Shown: one piece after another, positions 23,305 to 31,295 of the stretch
Layout of the letters: every line of letters begins with the position of its first letter
How positions within the stretch are numbered: position 1 is the stretch's first letter
DNA from: Frondihabitans australicus
Lineage (GTDB): Bacteria > Actinomycetota > Actinomycetes > Actinomycetales > Microbacteriaceae
Reading direction: 5' to 3'
Length of the DNA stretch: 64,000 nt
Assembly (NCBI RefSeq): GCF_003634555.1
Contig: NZ_RBKS01000001.1
Coordinates: forward strand, 1,612,001-1,676,000
Made by a program: the position numbers and the translations under genes
The notes under the pieces: model-generated
Told to the model about the DNA's origin: nothing
What the model saw: the letters and a program-made list of their open reading frames with translations, nothing else
The model's database searches: none

Positions 23305-25449
23305 ATGACCGACACCCTCACCTCCGAGTCCCTTGCCGCCGAGGCCACCGACCTGCTGCGCGCCCTGACGGGCCGCCCCGACGCCACCTTCCACGAGGGG
23401 CAGCTCGAGGCCATCGCGGCGCTCGTCGCGGATCGGCGGCGCGCGCTCGTCGTGCAGCGCACCGGGTGGGGGAAGTCGGCCGTCTACTTCATCGCGACGC
23501 TGCTCTTGCGTCGCCGGGGCGGCGGTCCGACACTCCTGGTGTCGCCGCTGCTCGCGCTCATGCGCGACCAGGTGGCCGCCGCTGCCCGCGCCGGAGTGCG
23601 GGCCGTCGCGGTCAACTCCGCCAACGCGCACGAGTGGGGCGACGTGCAGCAGGCGCTCGCCCGCGACGAGGTCGACGTGCTGCTCGTCAGCCCCGAGCGC
23701 CTCAACAACCCGCGGTTCCGCGACGAGCAGCTGCCTCTGCTCCTGGCGCGCCTCGGCCTCCTGGTCGTCGACGAGGCGCACTGCATCTCCGACTGGGGCC
23801 ACGACTTCCGGCCCGACTACCGGCGACTCGCCGAGCTGATCCGCTCGCTGCCCGCCGACCTGCCGGTGCTCGCGACGACGGCCACGGCCAACGCTCGCGT
23901 CGTCCGCGACGTCGAAGAGCAGCTGGGCGCCGGAGCAGAGGTGCTCACCATCCGCGGCTCCCTCGCCCGTGCCTCGCTGCGGCTCGGGGTCCTCCGACTG
24001 CCGACCAGCCGCGACCGCCTCGCGTGGCTCACCGCCCACCTGGGCGATCTGCCGGGCTCCGGCATCGTCTACGCGCTCACGATCTCGGCCGCCGACGACA
24101 CCGCCCGCCTCCTCCGCGACGCCGGCTACGACGTCGCCTCCTACACCGGCCGCACCGACCCCGACGAGCGCGAGCGGCTCGAGCAGGCGCTCAAGAACAA
24201 CGAGCTCAAGGCCCTCGTCGCGACCAGCGCCCTCGGCATGGGCTTCGACAAGCCCGACCTCGGCTTCGTCGTCCACCTCGGCGCCCCGTCGTCGCCGGTC
24301 GCGTACTACCAGCAGATCGGTCGCGCCGGGCGCGCCACCGACAACGCCGACGTCCTGCTGCTCCCGGGCACCGAAGACTCCGAGATCTGGCAGTACTTCG
24401 CGACCGCGTCGATGCCGACCGAGGCGAAGGCGTCGGCGATCCTCGGGGCGCTCGGTGCCGGCGGGGGCCGGGCCGACGCGTCATCGGGCCAGCCTCTGTC
24501 GACGCCGGCCCTCGAGTCGATGGTCGACGTCAAGCGGTCGCCGCTCGAGCTCATGCTCAAGGTGCTCGACGTCGACGGCGCCGTGAAGCGCGTCCAGGGC
24601 GGCTGGGTCGCGACGGGCGCCCCGTGGCAGTACGACGCCGACCGCTACGAGCGCATCGCGGCGGCTCGCCGACACGAGCAGGAGTCGATGCTCGCGTACG
24701 AGGGAGCCACCACGTGCCGCATGCAGATCCTGCAGCGCGATCTCGACGACCCCGCCGCCGCGCCGTGCGGTCGATGTGACGTCTGCGCCGGCGTGTGGTT
24801 CCCGACCGATGTGCCCTCCTCTGCGGTTGAGTCGTCCGGTGCGGCCCTCGACCGCGTCGGTGTCGAGATCGAGCCCCGCGCCCAGTGGCCCACCGGCGCC
24901 GACCGCGTCGGCGTTCCGCTCTCGGGTCGCATCGCCGCCGGCGAGCGCTGCGAGCCCGGCCGGGCCCTCGCACGACTCACCGACCTCGGCTGGGGCGGCG
25001 CCCTCCGGCCGCTCTTCGCCCCCGGTGCACCGGATGCCCCGATCACGCGCGCGCTCGTCGACGGCTGTATCCGCGTGCTGGCCGAGTGGCCGTGGGCATC
25101 TCGCCCGACCGGGATCGTGGTCATGCCGTCGCGCACCCGCCCGCAGCTCGTGTCGTCGCTCGCGCAGGCGCTCGGCTCCGTGGGGCGCCTGCCCGTGCTC
25201 GGCGCGCTCGACGGCCCGGGCGAAGTGCCGGGCGACCGCTCGACCAACAGCGTGTACCGCCTCGCCGAGCTCCACGGGGCCCTGACCGTCGGCCCGTCGC
25301 TCGCGGCAGCGCTCGACTCGCACGACGGTCCGGTGCTGCTCGTCGACGACCTCGCCGACTCGCGGTGGTCGCTCACGGTCGCCGGCCGCGAGCTCCGTCG
25401 TGCCGGGGCGAGCGCCGTCCTTCCGTTCGCCCTCGCCCTCGTCGGGTAG
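23305..25449 (+). CDS. RecQ-family DNA helicase fused to a phosphoribosyltransferase-like domain
   Basis: A 714-residue protein. The N-terminal 400 residues are a superfamily-2 helicase: QRTGWGKSAVYF, DEAHCISDWGHDFRPDYRRL, TSALGMGFDKPDL and QQIGRAGRATDN. A zinc-binding segment follows (TCRMQILQRDL then PCGRCDVCAG). The last 130 residues look like a ComF/PRTase-type domain: GIVVMPSRTRPQLVSSLAQA and the PRPP-binding motif VLLVDDLADSRWSLTVAG. RecQ unwinds branched DNA during repair; the role of the PRTase module is not established. The start is uncertain: ATG at 23296 or GTG at 23275 would add a few residues. None has a strong ribosome site. Confidence 0.88.
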   Translation: MTDTLTSESLAAEATDLLRALTGRPDATFHEGQLEAIAALVADRRRALVVQRTGWGKSAVYFIATLLLRRRGGGPTLLVSPLLALMRDQVAAAARAGVRAVAVNSANAHEWGDVQQALARDEVDVLLVSPERLNNPRFRDEQLPLLLARLGLLVVDEAHCISDWGHDFRPDYRRLAELIRSLPADLPVLATTATANARVVRDVEEQLGAGAEVLTIRGSLARASLRLGVLRLPTSRDRLAWLTAHLGDLPGSGIVYALTISAADDTARLLRDAGYDVASYTGRTDPDERERLEQALKNNELKALVATSALGMGFDKPDLGFVVHLGAPSSPVAYYQQIGRAGRATDNADVLLLPGTEDSEIWQYFATASMPTEAKASAILGALGAGGGRADASSGQPLSTPALESMVDVKRSPLELMLKVLDVDGAVKRVQGGWVATGAPWQYDADRYERIAAARRHEQESMLAYEGATTCRMQILQRDLDDPAAAPCGRCDVCAGVWFPTDVPSSAVESSGAALDRVGVEIEPRAQWPTGADRVGVPLSGRIAAGERCEPGRALARLTDLGWGGALRPLFAPGAPDAPITRALVDGCIRVLAEWPWASRPTGIVVMPSRTRPQLVSSLAQALGSVGRLPVLGALDGPGEVPGDRSTNSVYRLAELHGALTVGPSLAAALDSHDGPVLLVDDLADSRWSLTVAGRELRRAGASAVLPFALALVG

Positions 25450-25520
25450 CCGACTCGAGGATCTCGCGTCGCATGCCGGTGCGTCGTCGCGGGCTCGGAT
25501 GCGTGGCTTCGCGCGCTCAG

Positions 25521-25574
25521 CCCGCGTCGCGCACGCGCCGCAGGAGTCGCGGCCGGCCCGCGTCGCGCACGCGC
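25521..25574. repeat. 18-bp direct repeat, period 36 bp
   Basis: CCCGCGTCGCGCACGCGC occurs at 25521-25538 and again at 25557-25574. Both copies are followed by an AGGAG-containing segment. The repeat opens the 488-bp gap between the RecQ and DEAD-box genes. Confidence 0.8.
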
Positions 25575-25821
25575 GGGAGGAGAAATGTCCTCCCCGCGCC
25601 TGATCGTGCCGTCGACGAGCCGGACCCGGGACGGCTTCGGCGACGAAGTGCACGCTCGGGAGGAGAACCTGCGTCGCGGAGGATTCGCCCTCAGACACCC
25701 CTTCTCTTCAGGAGGAGTTCTCGCTCGGCGATCCTCCCGATCCTGCGAAATCGGTCGTCCTTCCTCCCGGGAGGCACGCGAGAGGGCTTTCTTCCTCCCG
25801 GAGCGCACAAAGTTCCTCCCG
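25574..25821. other. gene-free gap with opposed CGGGAGGA and TCCTCCCG motifs
   Basis: The gap 25450-25937 holds no convincing gene. CGGGAGGA occurs at 25574 and 25657; its complement TCCTCCCG occurs four times at 25732, 25762, 25793 and 25814. Transcribed rightward, the first two could pair with any of the last four, or the CU-rich copies could pair with Shine-Dalgarno sequences. The stretch could be a structured leader, a small RNA or only a repeat; the DEAD-box gene appears to have its own promoter directly at its start. Confidence 0.45.
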
Positions 25822-25924
25822 AGGCGAGGCGGGGCGACGGGGGCGGCGCGGGCGGAGGAATCCTCACCACGGGCGGCATTCGCCGATCCTGCGACCCGCG
25901 TCAGACGCCGGCCCCGAGACCGAC

Positions 25925-25930
25925 TAGCGT
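25925..25930 (+). promoter_or_regulatory. -10 element TAGCGT, leaderless start of the DEAD-box gene
   Basis: TAGCGT is followed by seven bases and ATG 25938. No Shine-Dalgarno is present. The -35 region is weak. Confidence 0.45.
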
Positions 25931-25937
25931 TCTCTGC

Positions 25938-27869
25938 ATGACTGCCGACACGAACGACACGCCAGAGGCAGCCACCGCTGACCCCACCGAGACCGACGCC
26001 ACCGCGACGGTCACCGCCGCCGCGACCCCCGACGACGGCCCCGCCCCTCTCACCTTCGCCGACCTCGGCCTCAGCGAGCCCGTGCTCAAGGCCATCAAGG
26101 ACATCGGCTACGAGACGCCCTCGGCGATCCAGGCCGCGACGATCCCGACGCTGCTCGAGGGGCGCGACGTCGTCGGCCTCGCGCAGACCGGTACGGGCAA
26201 GACTGCCGCGTTCGCGCTCCCGATCCTGAGCCGCCTCGACGTCAGCGCGAAGGCCCCTCAGGCGCTCGTCCTCTCCCCCACGCGCGAGCTCGCGCTGCAG
26301 GTCTGCGAGGCGTTCGAGCAGTACGCGTCGCACCTCCGCGGCGTCCACGTGCTGCCGGTCTACGGCGGGCAGGCGTACGGCGTGCAGCTGAGCGCGCTGC
26401 GCCGCGGCGTCCACGTCGTCGTCGGCACGCCCGGCCGCATCATGGACCACCTCGCCAAGGGCACCCTCGACCTCTCCGAGCTCAAGTACCTCGTGCTCGA
26501 CGAGGCCGACGAGATGCTCAAGATGGGCTTCGCCGAAGACGTCGAGACGATCCTCGCCGACACGCCCGACGACAAGCAGGTCGCGCTGTTCTCGGCGACG
26601 ATGCCCGCGCAGATCCGCCGCATCTCGAAGCAGTACCTCGACGACGCCGAAGAGATCACCGTCAAGCAGAAGACGACCACCTCGGCGAACACGACGCAGC
26701 GCTACCTGATGGTGTCGTACCCGCAGAAGGTCGACGCCCTCACGCGCATTCTCGAGGTCGAGAACTTCGAGGGCATGATCATCTTCGTCCGCACCAAGAG
26801 CGAGACCGAGACCCTCGCCGAGAAGCTCCGCGCCCGCGGCTACTCCGCCGCCGCGATCTCGGGCGACGTGGCGCAGGCCCAGCGCGAGCGGACCGTCAAC
26901 CAGCTGAAGTCGGGCAAGCTCGACATCCTCGTCGCCACCGACGTCGCCGCCCGCGGTCTCGACGTCGACCGCATCAGCCACGTGGTCAACTACGACATCC
27001 CGATCGACACCGAGTCGTACGTGCACCGCATCGGTCGCACGGGGCGTGCAGGCCGGTCAGGAGCAGCGATCAGCTTCGTCACCCCCCGCGAGCGCCGCCT
27101 GCTGGGTGCGATCGAGAAGGCCACGCGCCAGCCGCTCACCGAGATGCAGCTGCCGACCGTCGACGACGTCAACGTGACCCGTCTCGCCCGCTTCGACGAC
27201 GCCATCACGGCCGCCCTCTCGCAGCCCGAGCGCATCTCGGCGTTCCGCGACATCGTGGGGCACTACGTGGCGCACCACGACGTGCCCGAGGGCGACGTGG
27301 CCGCGGCCCTGGCGGTCGTCGCGCAGGGTGACACGCCGCTCCTGCTCGACCCGGAGCCCGAACGCCCGGCCCGCCGCCAGCGCGACGACCGCGCGCGCGA
27401 CTCCGACACCGGCGGCTCGGGCTCGGGATCGCGCTTCTCGGGCGACAACTCCGAGGGTCGGCCCGAGCGCCGTCCGCGCGGCTCCGTGCCGATGACCGCG
27501 TACCGCATCGAGGTCGGCCGCCGTCAGCGCGTCGAGCCCCGGCAGATCGTCGGCGCTCTCGCCAACGAGGGCGGGCTCAACCGCGACGACTTCGGCGCCA
27601 TCCAGATCCGGCCCGACTTCTCGATCGTCGAGCTCGCGGCCGACATCTCGCCTGACGTGATCGAACGACTGGTCGACACCAGGATCGGCGGAAAGCTCAT
27701 CGAGATCCGCGCCGACCGCGGGCCCCGTGGCGGCCGCCGAGACGGCGACTCCCGCCCGCCGCGCGCCGGGCGCTTCGACCGCGACGACCGGCCTGCCCGC
27801 GGCGGGCGCTTCGAGCGCGACGATCGGCCGCCGCGCGACGATCGGCCGGCCCGCAAGCCCCGGCACTAG
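25938..27869 (+). CDS. DEAD-box ATP-dependent RNA helicase (CsdA/DeaD type)
   Basis: A 643-residue RNA helicase. The acidic Thr/Ala-rich first 35 residues are followed by the Q motif (FADLGLSEPVLKAIKDIGY), Walker A AQTGTGKTAAF, PTRELALQ, the DEAD box VLDEADEMLKMGF, SAT in LFSATMPAQ, and HRIGRTGRAGRSG. From about residue 520 comes a DbpA-like RNA-binding domain (YRIEVGRRQRVEPRQIVGAL), then an RGG-like tail rich in Arg, Gly and Asp repeats (for example RAGRFDRDDRPARGGRFERD). It fits the long cold-shock/ribosome-assembly type. A dispersed palindromic repeat lies 51 bp after the stop. Confidence 0.93.
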   Translation: MTADTNDTPEAATADPTETDATATVTAAATPDDGPAPLTFADLGLSEPVLKAIKDIGYETPSAIQAATIPTLLEGRDVVGLAQTGTGKTAAFALPILSRLDVSAKAPQALVLSPTRELALQVCEAFEQYASHLRGVHVLPVYGGQAYGVQLSALRRGVHVVVGTPGRIMDHLAKGTLDLSELKYLVLDEADEMLKMGFAEDVETILADTPDDKQVALFSATMPAQIRRISKQYLDDAEEITVKQKTTTSANTTQRYLMVSYPQKVDALTRILEVENFEGMIIFVRTKSETETLAEKLRARGYSAAAISGDVAQAQRERTVNQLKSGKLDILVATDVAARGLDVDRISHVVNYDIPIDTESYVHRIGRTGRAGRSGAAISFVTPRERRLLGAIEKATRQPLTEMQLPTVDDVNVTRLARFDDAITAALSQPERISAFRDIVGHYVAHHDVPEGDVAAALAVVAQGDTPLLLDPEPERPARRQRDDRARDSDTGGSGSGSRFSGDNSEGRPERRPRGSVPMTAYRIEVGRRQRVEPRQIVGALANEGGLNRDDFGAIQIRPDFSIVELAADISPDVIERLVDTRIGGKLIEIRADRGPRGGRRDGDSRPPRAGRFDRDDRPARGGRFERDDRPPRDDRPARKPRH

Positions 27870-27920
27870 GGCTTTCGGCGGCTCCTACGCCTGCCCGCCC
27901 GCGCCCTCGTCGTTTCCCGG

Positions 27921-27980
27921 CGCGACAAAACGCGACACCTGCGACGTGCCAACACGTCGCAGGTGTCGCGTTGTGTCGCG
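27921..27980. repeat. dispersed palindromic repeat, copy 2
   Basis: Arms 27921-27948 and 27953-27980 (28 bp, one mismatch, 4-nt loop). It contains the same GCGACACCTGCGACG core as the copies at 14811 and 46239. It sits after the DEAD-box gene, in a convergent gap. Confidence 0.8.
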
Positions 27981-28004
27981 CGGGGCTCCGCCGAAAAGCA
28001 TTCC

Positions 28005-28060
28005 CTCCCGAAAACGACTCTGAGCACTCGAAATCACGTGCGCAGAGTCGTTTTCGGGAG
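28005..28060. terminator. hairpin at the convergent gap before the SDR gene
   Basis: CTCCCGAAAACGACTCTG (28005-28022) pairs perfectly with CAGAGTCGTTTTCGGGAG (28043-28060); an inner GCAC/GTGC pair adds stability. The AAAACGACT/AGTCGTTTT segments give U-rich runs in both directions, so it could stop transcription from either side. Confidence 0.6.
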
Positions 28061-28070
28061 GAGCAGCAGC

Positions 28071-28823
28071 TCAGACCGCGAGCCGCCCGCCGTCGACCGG
28101 CAGCACCGCACCGTGCACGTGACGTGCGGCGCTCGACGCGAGGAACACCACGCCGTCCGCGACCTCGGAGGCCAGCCCGACGCGCCCGGCCGGCGTCGTC
28201 GCCGCGAGCTGGTCGAGCCCGTCGCCCATGACCTCCGTGCCCTCGGTGCGCGTCGGCCCGGGGCTCACCGCGTTCACGCGCACGCCCGAGGGCCCGAACT
28301 CGGCCGCCCACGACTTCGTCAGCAGCTGCAGCGCCGCCTTCGACGAGCCGTAGAGCCCCATGCCCGACGCACCGAACGAGGCGACCATCGTCGTGACGTT
28401 GACGACGGCTCCGGCGCCCCGCGACGCCATCGCCGGAGCGAGGAGCGCGACGAGGCGGAACGGCGCCCGCACATTCGTGGCCATCACGGCGTCGAAGGTG
28501 GCGTCGTCGACGTCCGCCGTCGGACCGAACGGGAAGACGCCCGCATTGTTGACCAACACGTCGACGTGGCCGTCGCCGAGACGCGTCGCCTCGGCGGCCA
28601 GGTGCGAGACGCTGGCGGGGTCGGCCAGATCGGCCACGGCGAAGTCGGCCGTGCCTCCGGCGGCGCGGATGGTCTCGACGACGGCCTCGCCGCGCTGCGA
28701 GTCTCGCCCGCTGACGATGACGTGGGCGCCGCTCGCGCCGAGCTGGAGGGCCACCTCACGGCCGATGCCGCTGGTGCTGCCGGTGACGAGGGCGGTCTGC
28801 CCCGAGAAGTCGTACGTGCTCAT
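28071..28823 (-). CDS. short-chain dehydrogenase/reductase (SDR)
   Basis: A 250-residue classical SDR. It shows TGSTSGIGREVAL (cofactor loop), VLVNNAGVFPFG, the serine region VVNVTTMVASFG, YGSSKAALQLL (Y-x3-K) and VNAVSPGPTRTEG. The end HVHGAVLPVDGGRLAV is typical of the fabG-like classical branch. The catalytic serine position appears shifted or replaced (TTMVAS), so specificity should not be assumed. It is divergent from a TetR gene across two palindromes, and is therefore its probable target. Confidence 0.9.
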   Translation of the reverse strand: MSTYDFSGQTALVTGSTSGIGREVALQLGASGAHVIVSGRDSQRGEAVVETIRAAGGTADFAVADLADPASVSHLAAEATRLGDGHVDVLVNNAGVFPFGPTADVDDATFDAVMATNVRAPFRLVALLAPAMASRGAGAVVNVTTMVASFGASGMGLYGSSKAALQLLTKSWAAEFGPSGVRVNAVSPGPTRTEGTEVMGDGLDQLAATTPAGRVGLASEVADGVVFLASSAARHVHGAVLPVDGGRLAV

Positions 28824-28845
28824 GATCCTGTCGCCAATCGTGTAA

Positions 28846-28895
28846 TGGAGTGATTGCTCCAATCGTGGCAACTTGAAAATGGAATGTCCACTCCA
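28846..28895. promoter_or_regulatory. pair of TetR-type operators
   Basis: TGGAGTGATTGCTCCA (28846-28861) and TGGAATGTCCACTCCA (28880-28895) share TGGA...TCCA half sites; their centres are 34 bp apart. They lie between the divergent SDR and TetR start codons and probably serve both promoters. Confidence 0.75.
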
Positions 28896-28914
28896 AAAGA
28901 CGTAGACTTCCGAC

Positions 28915-29544
28915 ATGACCTCGACACCGGCCTCCGTCTCCGGCCGCCCCCTCACGGCGAAGGGCCTCGCGACTCGCGCGCGGATCGTCGCGAGCGCCTC
29001 CGACCTGATGCTCAAGCTGGGCGTCGACCGCACCACGATCGACGACATCCAGCGGGCGGCGACGGTGACGACGTCGCAGCTCTACCACTACTTCGTCGAC
29101 AAGAACGACCTGATCATGGCCGTGATCGACTATCAGACCGATGCCGTGCTCGATGTCCACCGCACGGCCCTCGAGAGCGTCGACGACTTCGACGGGCTCG
29201 TCGCCTGGCGCGACACGATCGTCGAGGTGCTCACGCGCCAGCACTGCGTCGGCGGCTGCCCGCTCGGCAGCCTCGCCAGCGACCTCGCCGAGGTGAACCC
29301 GCGGGCACGGGCGGCTCTCGAGCGGTCGTTCGGGGCGTGGGAGTCGCTGCTGCGCCAGGGCCTGGCCACGATGCACGCGCGCGGGATCCTGCCGCCCGAT
29401 GTCGACCTCGACCGAGCCGCGCTGGCGTTGCTCGCGGCCGTCCAGGGCGGCCTGCTGCTCAGCCAGACGCGCCGCGACACCGTGGCGCTCGAGAGCGCCA
29501 TCGACTTCGCGATCGACTCGCTGAGGCTGCGCGCGGCGGCCTGA
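28915..29544 (+). CDS. TetR family transcriptional regulator
   Basis: A 209-residue repressor. The helix-turn-helix is at residues 20-60 (GLATRARIVASASDLML, then RTTIDDIQRAATVTTSQLYH followed by YFVDKNDL). The C-terminal ligand domain carries HCVGGCPLGSLASDLAE, with a Cys pair seen in the TetR_C_6-like branch. TAGACT lies six bases before the ATG without a ribosome site, suggesting a leaderless mRNA. It faces the SDR gene across two matching palindromes, so autoregulation and SDR control are likely. Confidence 0.92.
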   Translation: MTSTPASVSGRPLTAKGLATRARIVASASDLMLKLGVDRTTIDDIQRAATVTTSQLYHYFVDKNDLIMAVIDYQTDAVLDVHRTALESVDDFDGLVAWRDTIVEVLTRQHCVGGCPLGSLASDLAEVNPRARAALERSFGAWESLLRQGLATMHARGILPPDVDLDRAALALLAAVQGGLLLSQTRRDTVALESAIDFAIDSLRLRAAA

Positions 29545-29572
29545 TCAGGCGCGCACGATCAGCCGCCCAGGG

Positions 29573-29812
29573 TCAGGCCGAGATCGCAGGATCCGAGACG
29601 CTCTCGGGCGTGAGCCGCCCGCGAATCCCCTCGAACTCGGCGAGCGCCTCGTCGGCGGAGAGCCGCCCGGCTTCGAGTGCGGTGGCCGTGTTCAGCAGAT
29701 CGAGGTGCAGCTGGGCCCGCGTCGTCACGGGGAGGTGCGTGGCCCGATCGAGGGCGATGTCGGCGGAGAGACGTGCGGTGAGGAGCTCGCGGCTCCAGAG
29801 GGTGGTGAGCAT
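29573..29812 (-). CDS. small hypothetical protein
   Basis: A 79-residue protein starting MLTTLWSRELLTARLSADIA. It looks fully helical and acidic (LEAGRLSADEALAEFEGI), with no membrane span or metal motif. GAAGG lies 4 nt before the ATG, which is the best reason to accept it. It converges on the tetR gene, 28 bp away. No family recognised. Confidence 0.5.
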   Translation of the reverse strand: MLTTLWSRELLTARLSADIALDRATHLPVTTRAQLHLDLLNTATALEAGRLSADEALAEFEGIRGRLTPESVSDPAISA

Positions 29813-29971
29813 GGTGCCTTCGTGGTTCTGTGGCGGCGTCGTTGTCGCCACTGACAGGGTAGCGCTCTCGTGCCCAAGCGACGGGATCGTCGCGGCCGTT
29901 CACAGCGAGTCGTCGGAGTCGTACCCCGGGTCTCCCTGGACAGCGTCGGCCTGCCGGACGAGGCTGGTCGC

Positions 29972-30487
29972 ATGAGCACTCCGGCCCGCCACGGGCACCT
30001 CGAGATCGACGCGGCGACAGGGCTCGGAGTCGTCGTCGTGGAGATGACGAGTCCGGCGCCACGCGAAACCGTCTGGGCCGCCGTCAGCACGCGTGACGGG
30101 CTCGCCGCCTGGGCCGGCGAGGTCGAGGGCGAGCTGCGTTCGGGCGGGGCGTACACGGCGCACCTGTTTCCGAGCGGGTGGGAGGGCGCCGGGCGCGTCC
30201 TCGAGTGCGAGCCGGGCCGTCGGTGGCGGGTCGAGGGGGCGGAGGAGGGCCAGCCCGCCCACGTGAACGAGCTGACCCTGGCTCCTGCGGCCGGAGGCGA
30301 CCTCACCGTGATCACGCTGACGGAGCGGGGGGTGCCGCGCGAGATGCTGCACTTCTACGGCGTCGGCGTGCAGCTGCACCTCGAGAACCTCGTCGCGCAC
30401 CTCGGCGGTCGTCCGCTCGTCGACCCCGAAGCCTTCTGGGCGGGGCTGCTGCCCGAGTACGAGCGCCTGGCGGCCGAGCTGCCCTGA
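29972..30487 (+). CDS. SRPBCC domain protein
   Basis: A 171-residue helix-grip protein. It has 'VVVVEMTSPAPRETVWAAVS', 'LRSGGAYTAHLFPSGWEGAG' and 'GVQLHLENLVAHLGGRPLVD' in the usual AHSA1/SRPBCC order. This is the third member of the superfamily in the window. The ligand is unknown. It is a monocistronic gene between a small convergent-oriented gene and the azoreductase. Confidence 0.8.
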   Translation: MSTPARHGHLEIDAATGLGVVVVEMTSPAPRETVWAAVSTRDGLAAWAGEVEGELRSGGAYTAHLFPSGWEGAGRVLECEPGRRWRVEGAEEGQPAHVNELTLAPAAGGDLTVITLTERGVPREMLHFYGVGVQLHLENLVAHLGGRPLVDPEAFWAGLLPEYERLAAELP

Positions 30488-30508
30488 CCATCGCCGTCGA
30501 AAGCTCGA

Positions 30509-31162
30509 CTACGCGGCGCGGCGCTCGCCGCCCAGCGTGCGCCCGTGCATCCGGGCGCGCTCCTCGGCCGCCGACCGCAGCTGGTCCGCCATGTCGGTGA
30601 ACTGGTCCATCGCGGGATTCACGCCGACGAGCGTGAACTCGCGCGACACGACCTCGAGGTCGAGCTTCCAGACGTCCTCGAGGATGCGGCGCATCCAGGC
30701 GGTGGCGTGGTCCCAGCCCTCGCGCGGGGTGCCGGCGGCGTAGTTGCCGCCCTGCACGGTCACGAGCACGGCGGGCTTGCCGGCCGTCGCGGGCTCGACG
30801 GCGGGCGACATGCGCGGGTCGGTGATCACGAGGTCGACCCAGGTCTTGAAGTGCTGCGACACCCCGAAGTTGTAGAGCGGCACCGCGAAGAGAAGCGCGT
30901 CGGCCTCCACGAGCTCGTCGGTGTAGACGCGTGCCAGGTCGACGGCGGCGCGCTGGGCGGGAGTCCGCGCGTCCTCCGGCGTCATCGAGGCGCCGACCGC
31001 ATCGGCCCAGGAGCCGGCGGGAGTCGGCTCGACACCGATGTGGCGCCGCACGACCTCGTCCCCCGGCACCGTCCGGCTCCATTCGGCTTCGACGATGTCG
31101 GCGAGCTCGCGGCTGGCCGAGCCCTCGACTCGGATGCTGGCGTCGAGACGGAACAGTGACAT
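30509..31162 (-). CDS. FMN-dependent NADH-azoreductase-like flavodoxin-fold protein
   Basis: A 217-residue protein. 'MSLFRLDASIRVEGSASREL' is the phosphate-binding start of the NQO/AzoR family (normally xxxSxRxxxSxS), LLFAVPLYNFGVSQHFKTWV is the flavin-binding PMYNFxxP-like region and LVTVQGGNYAAGTPREGWDH contains the second flavin loop. Such enzymes reduce quinones or azo compounds with NAD(P)H. GGAGAAG precedes the ATG at 31162. The divergent HxlR gene and the paired operators between them suggest induction by electrophiles or quinones. Confidence 0.88.
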   Translation of the reverse strand: MSLFRLDASIRVEGSASRELADIVEAEWSRTVPGDEVVRRHIGVEPTPAGSWADAVGASMTPEDARTPAQRAAVDLARVYTDELVEADALLFAVPLYNFGVSQHFKTWVDLVITDPRMSPAVEPATAGKPAVLVTVQGGNYAAGTPREGWDHATAWMRRILEDVWKLDLEVVSREFTLVGVNPAMDQFTDMADQLRSAAEERARMHGRTLGGERRAA

Positions 31163-31185
31163 GGATCTTCTCCTCAGAAGCATGG

Positions 31186-31220
31186 TTACTTCGGGTAATC
31201 ATTTTGGTTACCTTCAGTAA
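31186..31220. promoter_or_regulatory. paired HxlR-type operators
   Basis: TTACTTCGGGTAA (31186-31198) and TTACCTTCAGTAA (31208-31220) are inverted repeats with TTAC/GTAA ends. Their centres lie 22 bp apart, two helical turns, so two dimers could bind one face. They lie between the azoreductase and HxlR genes. Confidence 0.75.
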
Positions 31221-31295
31221 CGGTGTACCGTGCTGAAGTCGGTCACTTCAAGCGAGCCCCTGTTACCCGAGAGTGACCATCGCGAGAGGACGACC

